Shown: positions 11,001-20,114 of the stretch, one piece after another
Numbering within the stretch: position 1 is the stretch's first letter
Layout of the letters: every line of letters begins with the position of its first letter
NCBI RefSeq assembly: GCF_019049655.1
Contig: NZ_JAFMOX010000045.1
Coordinates: 24,035 to 88,034 of the forward strand
Length of the DNA: 64,000 bases
Direction of reading: 5' to 3'
Source: Rahnella rivi
Lineage (GTDB): Bacteria > Pseudomonadota > Gammaproteobacteria > Enterobacterales > Enterobacteriaceae
Position numbers and translations under genes: made by a program
Notes under the pieces: model-generated
Database searches by the model: none
What the model was told of the DNA's origin: nothing
Seen by the model: the letters and a program-made list of their open reading frames with translations, nothing else

Positions 11001-11381
11001 GCGGAGCTGGCGGGTTTCTTCCAGTTGCTGGCTGCTGATTTGCAGAATTTGCTGGTCGAGCTCGGCGCTGGATAAATCTGAGCTGATCGCGGGCGGCTTT
11101 TCGGGCTGATTTTGCAGTTCCTGACGCAAAGACTGCGTCAGTTTAGGAAAGTCATCGATGACTTTTTGATATTCCGCCGTGCGCCCGGCAGAGACTTTCG
11201 CCTCATTCAGCCAGTTGAGGGCACTTTGCAGCGCCTCAACAACCTGCGCCTGGTTGGCCATTTCTTTATTGGCTTCCGCCTGTTTCAGTTCCTGTTTGAG
11301 CTGATCTTCAGTCGGTGCGGCACCTGCCATGAGCGGCAGAGACAGCAGTAAACTCATCAGCAAGGCGGGGATCAGGCGCAC
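8013..11381 (-). CDS. mscM: Mechanosensitive channel MscM (YjeP), MscS superfamily
   Basis: This very large (1122-residue) miniconductance mechanosensitive channel protects against osmotic downshock. It has a signal peptide (cleavage near A-G-A/A-P, residue 21), then a long Gln/Glu/Leu-rich periplasmic coiled-coil region to about residue 480, a series of membrane helices, and the MscS pore module G-L-G-F-G-L-Q-E-I-F-A-N-F-I-S-G near residue 930 followed by the beta domain. The last 25 residues form a Ser/Gly/Arg-rich tail not expected in the core fold. It starts 46 bp after psd, the E. coli psd-mscM operon order. Confidence 0.95.
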   Translation of the reverse strand: MRLIPALLMSLLLSLPLMAGAAPTEDQLKQELKQAEANKEMANQAQVVEALQSALNWLNEAKVSAGRTAEYQKVIDDFPKLTQSLRQELQNQPEKPPAISSDLSSAELDQQILQISSQQLEETRQLRQEQDRSRDISDSLSQIPQQQSEARNALGDIDQRIQSATAAATSSILAQAQLSALQAESAARKAKVDELELAQLSSNNRQELSRMRADLYKKRADYLDQQLQALRNTLNNQRQREAEQALEKTELLAEQSGELPHSISQQLQSNRELSLALNQQAQRMDLISSQQRQAAAQTQQVRQAINTIREQAQWLGASNLLGETLRAQVSRLPDMPKPQQLDRDMGQLRVQRLHYEDLLDKQAVYRQGRQDDGKPLTAAQQKILDAQLRTQRDLLNSLLSGCDTQILELTKLKVANSQLVEALNDVHEAAHRYLFWVADVSPVGLSYPVMLAHDVKRLVSLDSLSQLGGASMMMVTSKETLLPLFGALILVIISISSRKHYYAFLARASSKVGKVTQDHFSLTMRTVFWSILVAMPLPVLWAALGFGLQSAWPYPIAVAIGDGVTATLPILWAFMVSAALAHPQGLFVTHFGWPQRAVSRALRYYALSIWVIVPLIMALITFDNLNDREFSNTLGRLCFVILCLVVALVTHSLKRAGIPLYLDKKGNSENMLNNTLWWMLLGAPIVAALASLMGFLATSQALLARLETSVAIWFVLLVIYHIIRRWMLIQRRRIAFERAKQRRAEMLNQRARGEEDANHANSSNEGTVEIEEPVVDLDAISAQSLRLVRSLLTLIALISVIFLWSEIHSAFSFLENIHLWQVASTVQGVESMQPITLGSVLIAILVLIITTQLVRNLPALLELALLQHLDLTPGTGYAVLTITKYVLLLIGGLVGFSLIGIEWAKLQWLVAALGVGLGFGLQEIFANFISGLIILFEKPIRIGDTVTIRNLTGSITKINTRATTIADWDRKEIIVPNKAFITEQFINWSLSDSVTRVVLTVPAPSEANSEEVTEILLNAAHRCSLVLDTPVPEAYLVDLQQGIQIFELRMHAAEMAHRMPLRHEIHQLILAGFREHGITLPFPPFQVRMETLHRAQNGNNATFTSSSGSGRSGTSSRSPGDL

Positions 11382-11427
11382 TCGGTCACATCCTTTTTTC
11401 AGTTCTTTTCGTCAGTTCAGGGCGAAA

Positions 11428-12408
11428 TCAGAAGTCTTTAGGGACTTGCGGTTCAGCCGTTGCCACACCTGCAGGTACTTCAGGGACTTCAGTAACTTCA
11501 GGTATTTCAGTTACTTCAGGCGCTTCAGGCACTACTGCGGATGCACGCAGCGCTTCGGCGAAAGGTTCGCCCATGCGGGTTACGGTACCGTTGCTCAGGT
11601 TCGGCATGAAGCGAATCTGACTGGCGGTAAACAGGTTAATCACGGTGGAGCCCAGTTTGAAGCGGCCCATTTCCTGGCCTTTTTCAAGCGCGATGGCGCC
11701 TTCTTCACCGGCAGCAGGGTAGGTCCAGCGCTTGATGATGCCTTCGCGCGGTGGCGTAACGCAGCCCGCCCACACGGTTTCGATGCTGCCGACAATGGTC
11801 GCACCGACCAAAATCTGCACCATCGGACCAAATTCAGTATCGAACACGCTGATGACGCGTTCATTACGGGCGAACAGGTTAGGGACGTTGGCGGCGGTCA
11901 GCGGGTTCACTGAGAACAAATCGCCCGGCACATAAATCATTTCGCGCAGAACGCCGTTGCACGGCATATGCACGCGGTGGTAATCGCGGGGTGCAAGATA
12001 GATTGTGGCGAACTGACCCCCCTGGAACTTCTCGGCCAGCTGATAATTTCCCGCCAGCAACGCTTCGAGACTGTAAAAATGGCCTTTTGCCTGGAACAGC
12101 TTGCCATCAGTGATCGCACCCAACTGGCTGACTGCCCCGTCGGCAGGCAGGCAGAGCATGTCCAGACCACTGACAACAGGGCGCGCGCCGTCACGCAGTG
12201 GGCGAACAAAGAATTCATTGAACGTCGCGTAAGATTTGATATCCGGATTTTGTGCTTCTTTCATGTCCACGCTGTAAAAGCGCGCAAAGGCTTTAATGAC
12301 CCAATGGGTCAGCGTGGCTGCACGTTTTTCCGCGCCCCAGCCCGCCAGACGGGTCAGACCTTGTTTAGGAAGTAAGTATTGAAGTTTGATTTTGATACTG
12401 TCCAGCAC
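11428..12408 (-). CDS. psd: Phosphatidylserine decarboxylase proenzyme
   Basis: Psd makes phosphatidylethanolamine at the inner membrane. The self-cleavage motif L-G-S-T is present in [11 protein letters not shown], where the Ser becomes the pyruvoyl group; [10 protein letters not shown] and the D-G motif near residue 90 are also seen. I choose the GTG start at 12408 (326 residues; begins like [15 protein letters not shown], matching the family) with AGAGG upstream. The reading from 12492 adds non-homologous residues. The C-terminal 45 residues are a Pro/Glu/Val repeat ([16 protein letters not shown]). Confidence 0.95.
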   Translation of the reverse strand: MLDSIKIKLQYLLPKQGLTRLAGWGAEKRAATLTHWVIKAFARFYSVDMKEAQNPDIKSYATFNEFFVRPLRDGARPVVSGLDMLCLPADGAVSQLGAITDGKLFQAKGHFYSLEALLAGNYQLAEKFQGGQFATIYLAPRDYHRVHMPCNGVLREMIYVPGDLFSVNPLTAANVPNLFARNERVISVFDTEFGPMVQILVGATIVGSIETVWAGCVTPPREGIIKRWTYPAAGEEGAIALEKGQEMGRFKLGSTVINLFTASQIRFMPNLSNGTVTRMGEPFAEALRASAVVPEAPEVTEIPEVTEVPEVPAGVATAEPQVPKDF

Positions 12409-12433
12409 GGGAAAAACCTCTTGGATGGTATGA

Positions 12434-12486
12434 ATGGCCGGCATGACCGGCCATTTTGCAGGGGACCGTCCATCAGCGGGACGGTC
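12434..12486 (-). other. Two stem-loops in the psd leader
   Basis: Between psd and rsgA lie two perfect hairpins: ATGGCCGG/CCGGCCAT (12434-12441 with 12447-12454, 5-nt loop) and GACCGTCC/GGACGGTC (12464-12471 with 12479-12486). Neither has a T-run reading toward psd, so they look like leader structures rather than terminators. Function unknown. Confidence 0.5.
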
Positions 12487-12609
12487 ACACATTGTATGAT
12501 TGCGCAGGAGCCTGTTAATCGACGCCGATTGTAACGATGAGAAATCAACGGTTCAACTTCCGTTAATCTCACTCGTTTCTGATTTGCTCATGAACTCAAC
12601 GGGTTAACG

Positions 12610-13647
12610 TTAAAGTGCGTCGAAGTTTTTACGCGTTTTTACGTCTTCCATACTTTCCAGAATACGATGGTAGTTGTCGAAACGCTCTTCAGCGATGTCG
12701 CCACGGTCTACGGCATCACGGATGGCACAGCCCGGATCGCTGCCATGTTTGCAGTCGCGGAATTTGCAGTAGCCGAGGAAAGGACGGAATTCGACGAACC
12801 CCTGAGTGATCTGCTCTGGCGCAAGGTGCCACAAGCCGAATTCACGTACGCCGGGGGAGTCGATGACGTCGCCGCCGCGCTGGAAGTGGTACAGGCGCGC
12901 CGCGGTGGTGGTGTGCTGGCCCAGACCGGAGTTGTCTGACACTTCATTCACCACGATCTGTTTCTCTTCCGGCGGCAGTAAGGCGTTCAGCAGGCTGGAT
13001 TTCCCCACACCTGACTGACCGGCGAAAATGCTGATGCGGTCGGTCAGTGCGGTTTCAAATGCAGGCATGCCTTCACCGGTCTGGCTGGAGACTTCGAGTA
13101 CGCGGTAGTTAATTCTGCGGTAGATATCCATCATACCTTCGACGAACTTACGGCCTTCGTCGTCAAGCAGATCGATTTTATTGAGCACAATCAGCGGCTC
13201 AACTTCAACGGTTTCGCACGCCACCAGATAGCGGTCGATGATGTTCAGCGACAGCTCTGGCAAGATGGCGGAGACAATGACGATCTGGTCAATGTTGGCG
13301 GCGATTGGTTTCACGCCGTCGTAGAAATCTGGGCGGGTCAGCACGGATGTGCGTTCATGCACTGCTTCAACGATACCTTTTACGCTGGTGTTCTCGCCGG
13401 CGCGCCATACAACGCGGTCACCGGTGACCAGAGAACGAATGGTACGGCGGATATTGCAACGGTGCTGGCTGCCGTCGGCCGCTTCAACGTCCGCATGCAT
13501 CCCGAAACGGCTGATGACAATGCCGTCCTGCGGTTCGCCGTGCAGAGAATCGTCCAGCTCTTTGCGTTTGTCGGTCTGAGTCAGACGACGCTGGTGGTTA
13601 GTCTGAACGCGACGTTGTTGCCCTTTAGACAGTTTTGATTTAGTCAC
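12610..13647 (-). CDS. rsgA: Small ribosomal subunit biogenesis GTPase RsgA
   Basis: RsgA (YjeQ) is a circularly permuted GTPase that checks late maturation of the 30S subunit. The 345 residues contain an N-terminal basic segment, an OB-fold, the permuted GTPase with N-K-I-D (G4) before G-Q-S-G-V-G-K-S-S (G1) and D-S-P-G (G3), then a zinc-binding C-terminus C-x4-C-x-H-x5-C. The start is GTG at 13647, with GAGG six bases upstream and the family start [10 protein letters not shown]. It diverges from orn, as in E. coli. Confidence 0.96.
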   Translation of the reverse strand: MTKSKLSKGQQRRVQTNHQRRLTQTDKRKELDDSLHGEPQDGIVISRFGMHADVEAADGSQHRCNIRRTIRSLVTGDRVVWRAGENTSVKGIVEAVHERTSVLTRPDFYDGVKPIAANIDQIVIVSAILPELSLNIIDRYLVACETVEVEPLIVLNKIDLLDDEGRKFVEGMMDIYRRINYRVLEVSSQTGEGMPAFETALTDRISIFAGQSGVGKSSLLNALLPPEEKQIVVNEVSDNSGLGQHTTTAARLYHFQRGGDVIDSPGVREFGLWHLAPEQITQGFVEFRPFLGYCKFRDCKHGSDPGCAIRDAVDRGDIAEERFDNYHRILESMEDVKTRKNFDAL

Positions 13648-13771
13648 TGCGCCTCACTTAACTGGCTTTAATCGCTCGGTGCGACCAAAACGACTATGAT
13701 ACCAGCTATTTTATATTAATTGCCCGAATGACGGAGATCTCCGTCAACTCTCTACTTTAACAGGACACATC

Positions 13772-14317
13772 ATGGCTGCTAATGACTCGAACTTAATCTG
13801 GATCGACCTCGAAATGACCGGTCTGGATCCTGAACGTGACCGTATTATTGAAATCGCCACGCTGGTGACCGACGCTCATTTAAACATTTTGGCCGAAGGC
13901 CCGGTGATGGCTGTGCATCAGTCTGATGCGCAACTGGCGCTGATGGATGACTGGAACGTGCGTACGCACACCGGCAGCGGTCTGGTTGACCGCGTGAAAG
14001 CCAGCCCGTTTGATGACAATGCAGCACAGCTGAAAACCATTGAGTTCCTGCGCGAGTGGGTGCCGGAAGGCAAATCGCCTATTTGTGGCAACAGCGTCGG
14101 GCAGGATCGCCGTTTCCTGTTTAAGTACATGCCGGAGCTGGAATCCTATTTCCATTACCGTTATCTGGATGTCAGCACGCTGAAAGAGTTGGCGCGTCGC
14201 TGGAAACCGGAAATACTGGGCGGCTTTAAAAAGCAAAATACCCACCAGGCTCTGGATGATATTCGTGAATCCGTGGCTGAACTGGCGTATTACCGCGAAC
14301 ATTTTATTAATCTCTAA
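13772..14317 (+). CDS. orn: Oligoribonuclease
   Basis: This 181-residue 3'-5' exoribonuclease of the DEDDh family degrades 2-5-nt RNA fragments, including pGpG from c-di-GMP turnover. Exonuclease motif I is seen as W-I-D-L-E-M-T-G-L (D and E near residues 12-14), motif II includes N-S-V-G-Q-D-R-R-F, and motif III is [10 protein letters not shown]. It precedes the tRNA-Gly cluster, as orn precedes glyVXY in E. coli. No clear terminator follows orn. Confidence 0.97.
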   Translation: MAANDSNLIWIDLEMTGLDPERDRIIEIATLVTDAHLNILAEGPVMAVHQSDAQLALMDDWNVRTHTGSGLVDRVKASPFDDNAAQLKTIEFLREWVPEGKSPICGNSVGQDRRFLFKYMPELESYFHYRYLDVSTLKELARRWKPEILGGFKKQNTHQALDDIRESVAELAYYREHFINL

Positions 14318-14442
14318 AAATACCTGAAATCTTTTTTATTGCGCCGCGGAACACAAAATCGCCGGGTTTCGCCGCTTAAATCGCCGCTTTGATGGTTTAA
14401 TCGGCACTTGAACGAAAAATTCATTTTTTTGCTTTCAGGGGG

Positions 14443-14470
14443 TTGCGGCTAAAAGGATTTCTCGTATAAT
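14443..14470 (+). promoter_or_regulatory. Stable-RNA promoter of the tRNA-Gly cluster
   Basis: A -35-like TTGCGG (14443-14448), a 16-bp spacer and a perfect -10 TATAAT (14465-14470) are followed by a GC-rich discriminator GCGCACCCCG. That discriminator is typical of growth-rate-controlled, ppGpp-sensitive tRNA promoters. The first tRNA begins 42 bp after the -10. Confidence 0.8.
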
Positions 14471-14511
14471 GCGCACCCCGTACCGATGAAGAATTTCGTT
14501 GAGTGCGCAGA

Positions 14512-14587
<76 letters not shown>

Positions 14588-14646
14588 AATTTTTAAGTTG
14601 TGAAGATTTAAAGAGTTAAGACGTAAAAAATGCAGTGCCATGCGAC

Positions 14647-14722
<76 letters not shown>

Positions 14723-14772
14723 AAAAATTTCAAATGCTGTAAGTTTACAGCCGATGCACCTAGCATCTCAAA

Positions 14773-14848
<76 letters not shown>

Positions 14849-15161
14849 ATTTTCTTCTTCAGTACACAATCATTTCCTGTCAGTTCCCCCATGCATAATT
14901 CGTGCGTGATTAATACGATCCTTACACGATTTGTAGTAATGTTTTAAACAGACTTATCCACAGGTTTAGCTGTTTTTTTAAACTGTCTGTTTTTTGCACC
15001 CTCCATATTGCCAATTTGTAATCACTTGTTTTAAAACAAAATAAATTTATGACGAAACGTTATGGTGATCACTTGCTCTTTTTTTTGCACTTGATTGGCA
15101 AAGCATTTTTATTTTTATGCACAGAAAATCTGGCTTTTTAATCTGAGCGCTTCACGACGCG
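14849..15161. other. datA: datA-like DnaA-box region (AT-rich, no gene)
   Basis: This 313-bp intergenic region between the third tRNA-Gly and queG holds two perfect DnaA boxes in the same orientation, TTATCCACA (14954-14962) and TTATGCACA (15115-15123), plus two weaker boxes, TTTTGCACC (14992-15000) and TTTTGCACT (15083-15091). An IHF-like sequence lies near 15020-15033, matching in part. From established knowledge, E. coli datA, which lowers DnaA-ATP after initiation, lies next to glyVXY and queG. Position and boxes agree; activity is inference. Confidence 0.6.
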
Positions 15162-16319
15162 TTATGCATCTCGCGGCAAACCTTTTTCCACCGCGCGGAT
15201 CAGTCGTTTCTGCTGGGATGTTTGCACTTCGACCCCATGTTCACTTCTTCTTTCCACTTGTTGCCGGATGGCCCACTCGATATGTTCATCGAGCAACACA
15301 TTTTCGCCTGCCCGTGACTGCAACGCATTCAACACCTCTTCCGAGTACGGCGCATTGCCCAGCGCCACAGAAATATTACGCAGCCAGCGCAGGTGGCCAA
15401 TGCGGCGGATGGGTGAGCCTTCGGTAATGCGCAAAAATTTCTCTTCCGTCCAGGCGAACAGCGCTATCAGTTCCGGCGCATGCAGCGCGGCGCGCGGGCT
15501 GAAATCCTCTTCATCCGTCAGCTGCGAATAACGGTTCCACGGACAAATCAGCTGGCAGTCGTCACAGCCATAGATGCGGTTGCCCATCATTGGCCGGAAT
15601 TCCTCCGGTATCGCGCCTTCCAGCTCGATGGTCAGATAGGAAATACAGCGACGGGCGTCAATGGTATAAGGCGCGACAATGGCGCCGGTCGGGCAGGTGG
15701 TGATGCAGGCGACGCACTTTCCACACTTCTCTTCCTGCGGCTGATCAACGGGCAGGGGCAAATCAATCAGCAGTTCGCCGAGGAAAAACCAGGAACCGGA
15801 TTCCCGGTTTAAAATAAGTGAGTGTTTACCAACCCAGCCCAGTCCGGCTTTCGCAGCCAGAGGGCGTTCCATCACCGGAGCAGAATCGACAAATGGCCGG
15901 AATACCACCTGATGATCAGATTGTTGTTCCGTGCAGTAGGTCTGAATCATGTCGCCAAGCTTTTTCAGGCGCTGACGAAGCACTTTGTGATAGTCACGGC
16001 CCAGCGCATAACGGCTGACGTAGCCGAGTTGCGGGTTATTAAGGGTTTTGGCAAAGGCAGCGTTGGCAGGCAAATAGTTCATGCGCACGCTGATCACCCG
16101 CAACGTACCGGGCAGCAGTTCATGTGGACGGGCGCGCAACATGCCGTGGCGCGCCATCCAGTCCATCTCGCCATGATATTGTTTATCAAGCCAGTCCTGC
16201 AGTCTGGGCTCTTCTGCAGATAAGTCTGTATCGCAGATGCCAACCTGCTGGAAGCCTAGCGATTGGCCCCATTGCTTGATATGTTGAGCCAGTTGAACGA
16301 GATCGAGAGGGAGTGTCAT
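15162..16319 (-). CDS. queG: Epoxyqueuosine reductase QueG
   Basis: QueG reduces epoxyqueuosine to queuosine in tRNA with cobalamin and two [4Fe-4S] clusters. The 385 residues show paired ferredoxin-type motifs C-G-K-C-V-A-C-I-T-T-C-P and C-D-D-C-Q-L-I-C-P-W-N, and the family segment Y-A-L-G-R-D-Y-H-K-V-L-R. Its ATG at 16319 overlaps the start codon of the divergent nnr by two bases. Length is close to the E. coli 379. Confidence 0.95.
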   Translation of the reverse strand: MTLPLDLVQLAQHIKQWGQSLGFQQVGICDTDLSAEEPRLQDWLDKQYHGEMDWMARHGMLRARPHELLPGTLRVISVRMNYLPANAAFAKTLNNPQLGYVSRYALGRDYHKVLRQRLKKLGDMIQTYCTEQQSDHQVVFRPFVDSAPVMERPLAAKAGLGWVGKHSLILNRESGSWFFLGELLIDLPLPVDQPQEEKCGKCVACITTCPTGAIVAPYTIDARRCISYLTIELEGAIPEEFRPMMGNRIYGCDDCQLICPWNRYSQLTDEEDFSPRAALHAPELIALFAWTEEKFLRITEGSPIRRIGHLRWLRNISVALGNAPYSEEVLNALQSRAGENVLLDEHIEWAIRQQVERRSEHGVEVQTSQQKRLIRAVEKGLPRDA

Positions 16320-17832
16320 GACGAACCAACGTGAAAAACGAAACGAGGCGAGTTTACCACATTCCGTCTTTTCTGCTGACTGGCTGCGTCAGAATGAAGG
16401 TCACGCCGCGCAGGAAACGGGGATTTCTCTGTTTTCGCTGATGCAGCGTGCTGCACGCGCGGCTTTTTCGCTTGCTCAGCGTGAGTTTCCGCAATCGCGA
16501 CACTGGCTGATTTTATGCGGCCACGGAAATAACGGTGGCGACGGTTTTGAAATGGCGAGTCTGGCGAAAAACGCGGGTATACACGTGACGCTGCTGGCCG
16601 TCGAAGGCGGTAAGCCCTTGCCTGACGAAGCGGAAACCGCGCGTCAGGGCTGGCTGAAAAGTGGCGGCATGGTTCACCCGGCGGACTCTGCCTGGCCGCA
16701 CGACGCCGATCTGATTATTGATGGCCTGCTCGGTACCGGTTTATCCTCCGCGCCGCGCGCCCCTTATGACACGTTGATTGATGCTATCAACGCGTCGTCA
16801 TTGCCTGTCATCTCTCTGGATATTCCTTCGGGTCTGAATGCGCAAACCGGCCAGGCCGCGGGCAAAGCAGCAGTGGCCACGCACACGATCAGTTTCATTG
16901 CCCTGAAGCCGGGTTTACTGACCGGGCAGGCGCGCGATTACACCGGCAAATTACACTGCGATGCCCTGGGGCTGGAAAGCTGGCTGGCCGGACATCGTCC
17001 AGTGTTACAACGGCTTGATGCGTTGCAATTAAGCACCTGGTTGCACCCGCGACGCCCGTGTTCTCATAAAGGCGATCACGGGCGTTTGGTGGTGATTGGC
17101 GGGGATACCAGCTTTGCGGGCGCGATCCGCATGGCGTCGGAAGCCGCGCTGCGTGCCGGAGCCGGATTGGTGCGAGTGCTTACTCACAAAGAACACGCAG
17201 GCCCCTTACTGACCGCCAGACCTGAACTGATGGTGCAGGAACTTAGCGCGAAGTCGCTCGATGAAGCGCTTGAATGGGCCGACGTGGTGGTGATTGGGCC
17301 GGGGCTCGGACAGAAAGCCTGGGGTAAACAGGCGCTGGAGCGGGTGGCAAAATGTCAGAAACCGGCCTTATGGGACGCCGATGCGCTGAACCTGCTGGCA
17401 ATCACACCGGAGAAACGGCAAAATCGGGTGTTGACGCCTCATCCTGGTGAAGCCAGCCGTCTGCTCGGTTGTACCGTGAAGGAAATTGAGAGTGACCGCT
17501 TACTTTCTGCCAGGAAACTGGTTGAGCAATACGGTGGCGTGGTGGTGCTTAAAGGCGCCGGCACACTGATTGCCACGGCGCAGGGTGAGATGGCCATTGC
17601 CGATGTAGGAAATGCCGGTATGGCATCAGGCGGTATGGGCGACGTGCTTTCTGGTATTATCGGCGGCCTGCTCGCTCAAAAACTGAATATATTTGATGCG
17701 GCCTGCGCAGGAACGGTGGTTCACGGCGCTGCCGCAGACGAAATCGCCCGGCAGCAGGGAACGCGCGGTATGCTGGCGACTGATCTTTTAGCGGTGATTG
17801 CCCCGTTAGTTAATCCAGACCTGAAGAAATAG
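16318..17832 (+). CDS. nnr: Bifunctional NAD(P)H-hydrate epimerase / ADP-dependent NAD(P)HX dehydratase
   Basis: Nnr (YjeF) repairs hydrated NADH and NADPH. The N-terminal YjeF_N epimerase domain has G-H-G-N-N-G-G-D-G-F (about residues 64-73) and D-I-P-S-G-L. The C-terminal carbohydrate-kinase-like dehydratase has W-D-A-D-A-L-N-L-L, T-P-H-P-G-E and G-M-A-S-G-G-M-G-D-V-L-S-G. The 504 residues are slightly shorter than the E. coli 515. The gene opens the nnr-tsaE-amiB-mutL-miaA-hfq-hflXKC series and diverges from queG with overlapping start codons. Confidence 0.95.
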   Translation: MTNQREKRNEASLPHSVFSADWLRQNEGHAAQETGISLFSLMQRAARAAFSLAQREFPQSRHWLILCGHGNNGGDGFEMASLAKNAGIHVTLLAVEGGKPLPDEAETARQGWLKSGGMVHPADSAWPHDADLIIDGLLGTGLSSAPRAPYDTLIDAINASSLPVISLDIPSGLNAQTGQAAGKAAVATHTISFIALKPGLLTGQARDYTGKLHCDALGLESWLAGHRPVLQRLDALQLSTWLHPRRPCSHKGDHGRLVVIGGDTSFAGAIRMASEAALRAGAGLVRVLTHKEHAGPLLTARPELMVQELSAKSLDEALEWADVVVIGPGLGQKAWGKQALERVAKCQKPALWDADALNLLAITPEKRQNRVLTPHPGEASRLLGCTVKEIESDRLLSARKLVEQYGGVVVLKGAGTLIATAQGEMAIADVGNAGMASGGMGDVLSGIIGGLLAQKLNIFDAACAGTVVHGAAADEIARQQGTRGMLATDLLAVIAPLVNPDLKK

Positions 17833-17842
17833 ATATCACTGA

Positions 17843-18310
17843 ATGAATCAACTTAATATCTCATTACCCGACGAAGCGGCGACGCTGCAACTAGGTGCTT
17901 CACTGGCGAAAGCTTGCGAGGGCTCAACGGTTATCCATCTCTATGGCGATCTGGGTGCCGGTAAAACCACCTTTAGCCGGGGTTTTCTTCAGGCATTAGG
18001 GCATCAGGGTAATGTGAAAAGCCCGACTTACACCTTGGTCGAGCCCTATCAGCTGGAAAATATCGCGGTGTATCACTTTGATTTATACCGTCTTGCCGAC
18101 CCGGAAGAGCTCGAGTTTATGGGCATTCGCGATTATTTCGCGCAAGACGCCATCTGTCTGGTCGAGTGGCCGCAAAAAGGTGAGGGCGTGTTGCCTGAAC
18201 CTGATATCGAACTGACGCTGGACTATCAGCCTCAGGGGCGTACGGCGACGCTGGTGGCCGTTTCTGAATCTGGCATAAATTTGCTGCATCGTGTTCAACA
18301 GCAAGGATGA
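17843..18310 (+). CDS. tsaE: tRNA threonylcarbamoyladenosine biosynthesis ATPase TsaE
   Basis: TsaE (YjeE) is the essential ATPase that works with TsaB, TsaD and TsaC to make t6A37 on ANN-decoding tRNAs. The 155 residues show the P-loop [13 protein letters not shown] near residue 40, [16 protein letters not shown] and L-V-E-W-P. It is 10 bp after nnr and 7 bp before amiB. Confidence 0.96.
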   Translation: MNQLNISLPDEAATLQLGASLAKACEGSTVIHLYGDLGAGKTTFSRGFLQALGHQGNVKSPTYTLVEPYQLENIAVYHFDLYRLADPEELEFMGIRDYFAQDAICLVEWPQKGEGVLPEPDIELTLDYQPQGRTATLVAVSESGINLLHRVQQQG

Positions 18311-18317
18311 TCACGCG

Positions 18318-20078
18318 ATGAATTCACGTATCACTTCTCTCTTTTCTACAGCGACGATGTTTTTATCGGCGCTGATGCTTTTTGCCGGACTGACGTCGTC
18401 CGCCGTTTTTGCGGCCGGCATGAAAAACATCAATGTTTCAAACGGCCCATCGCAATCTACCGTCACCATTACCTTTGACGGTTCACCTGATTATTCCTTT
18501 TTCCCGCTGCATAATCCTGAACGCGTGGTGATGGATATCCGTCAGGATGGCGTGATGAAAGGTTTACCGCTGACCTTTAACGGACAGAATCTGGTGACGC
18601 GCGTGCGCGCCAGTACCCCGCCGAACGCGCAAAGTCAGCGTCTGGTGTTTGAACTGAATCAAAAGGTCAGAACCAACGCCACTAAACAGAAAGATGGCAG
18701 CCAGTACACGGTGGTGCTGACCATGAATGCGTCGGCTCCGGCACGCCAGAGTGCGCCGGTTACCGTGGCAACGAACACGCCTTCGCCAAACGCAGGCAGA
18801 ATAGTCACGCCTTCCGCGAAATCAAATCCGTTTACCAATGATAAAACCACGGTTGCTTCGACGGCCGTGGCGTCAGACAACTCGCGTTCTTCCACGATTT
18901 CCACCAGCGACAGCAAAATCATTGTCGCCATAGATGCCGGACACGGCGGGCAGGATCCGGGCGCTATCGGCGCGGGTGGCCTGAAAGAGAAAAACGTGAC
19001 CATCGCGATTGCCCGTAAATTACAGGCGATTTTGAATGCTGACCCGATGTTCCAGCCGGTATTAACCCGCGACGGGGATTACTTTATTTCCGTGATGGGG
19101 CGTTCTGATGTGGCGCGTAAGAAAAATGCCAACGTGCTGGTGTCTATTCACGCCGATGCTGCGCCAAGCCGCAGTGCGCGCGGGGCATCCGTCTGGGTGC
19201 TGTCTAACCGTCGCGCCAACAGTGAAATGGGTAACTGGCTCGAGCAGCACGAGAAACAATCCGAACTGCTGGGCGGTGCGGGGGATGTGCTGGCGAATAC
19301 CGCCTCTGACCCGTATCTGAGTCAGGCCGTGCTGGATTTGCAATTCGGCCATTCACAACGCGTCGGCTATGACGTCGCCACCCGCGTATTGCGCGAACTG
19401 CGCAGCGTCGGTTCGTTGCATAAAGCGAAACCGGAGCACGCCAGTTTAGGGGTGTTGCGTTCGCCGGATATTCCTTCCCTGCTGGTGGAAACCGGCTTTA
19501 TCAGTAACTCAACTGAGGAGCGGCTGCTGGGCAGCAGCGCGTACCAGGATAAAATTGCGAGGGCCATTCACGTCGGTCTGCGTAATTATTTCCAGTCGCA
19601 TCCGATACAAAACGGCCCAAAGGTCGAAAACCGTCCGCTGCTGGCCTCATCAGCAGCGGCGGTAGACAGTAGCGCAAAGACCAGTAATCAGCCGGGCCCG
19701 ATTGAAGTGACGGCCGGTGCAGCCGGTGCCACGCAGATCCACAAAGTGACCCGTGGCGAAACCCTGACGGGGATTGCGAACAGTTACGGTACGACCAATG
19801 CGGCGCTGCGCGATCTCAACAAACTGAAAAAAGACGGTGTCTGGGTCGGCCAGCGATTGAAAGTTCCCGCAGGTACCCGCACATCCTCTGTCACCGGCGC
19901 GTCGGCCTCGACGGCGAAAGCCACGAAAAAACCGTCGAAACATACCGTCAAACGCGGCGATACGCTGTCGGCGATTGCCAGCAAATACGGTGTCAGCATG
20001 ACGGAAATTAAAACGGCGAACCACATGAAGTCTGGCGAGGTACAGCTCGGCCAAACCTTAACTATTCCACAGTCTTAA
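18318..20078 (+). CDS. amiB: N-acetylmuramoyl-L-alanine amidase AmiB with two LysM domains
   Basis: AmiB cleaves septal peptidoglycan for daughter-cell separation and is activated by EnvC. From ATG 18318 (AAGGATG upstream) the protein has 586 residues: signal peptide to about residue 32, AMIN domain (about 35-135), a Ser/Thr-rich linker, Amidase_3 domain beginning [10 protein letters not shown] (zinc His near 209) and containing E-T-G-F-I-S-N, then two LysM repeats, H-K-V-T-R-G-E-T-L and H-T-V-K-R-G-D-T-L. To my knowledge E. coli AmiB (445 residues) has a single LysM, so this form is longer. An in-frame start at 18291 overlaps tsaE and is less likely. Confidence 0.94.
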   Translation: MNSRITSLFSTATMFLSALMLFAGLTSSAVFAAGMKNINVSNGPSQSTVTITFDGSPDYSFFPLHNPERVVMDIRQDGVMKGLPLTFNGQNLVTRVRASTPPNAQSQRLVFELNQKVRTNATKQKDGSQYTVVLTMNASAPARQSAPVTVATNTPSPNAGRIVTPSAKSNPFTNDKTTVASTAVASDNSRSSTISTSDSKIIVAIDAGHGGQDPGAIGAGGLKEKNVTIAIARKLQAILNADPMFQPVLTRDGDYFISVMGRSDVARKKNANVLVSIHADAAPSRSARGASVWVLSNRRANSEMGNWLEQHEKQSELLGGAGDVLANTASDPYLSQAVLDLQFGHSQRVGYDVATRVLRELRSVGSLHKAKPEHASLGVLRSPDIPSLLVETGFISNSTEERLLGSSAYQDKIARAIHVGLRNYFQSHPIQNGPKVENRPLLASSAAAVDSSAKTSNQPGPIEVTAGAAGATQIHKVTRGETLTGIANSYGTTNAALRDLNKLKKDGVWVGQRLKVPAGTRTSSVTGASASTAKATKKPSKHTVKRGDTLSAIASKYGVSMTEIKTANHMKSGEVQLGQTLTIPQS

Positions 20079-20114
20079 CGGCGGTCTGACAGACCGCTTT
20101 CCATAGGAGCCGCT

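Noticed and set aside
12535..12561. Sigma-E-like promoter for psd (GGAAGTT followed by TCATCG)
   Set aside because: The spacer is only 14 bp and the -10 match is poor; sigma-E promoters need about 16 bp.
15001..15110. Repeated T-runs in the datA-like region as terminators of the tRNA cluster
   Set aside because: No GC-rich stem precedes the T-runs, so there is no intrinsic terminator structure.
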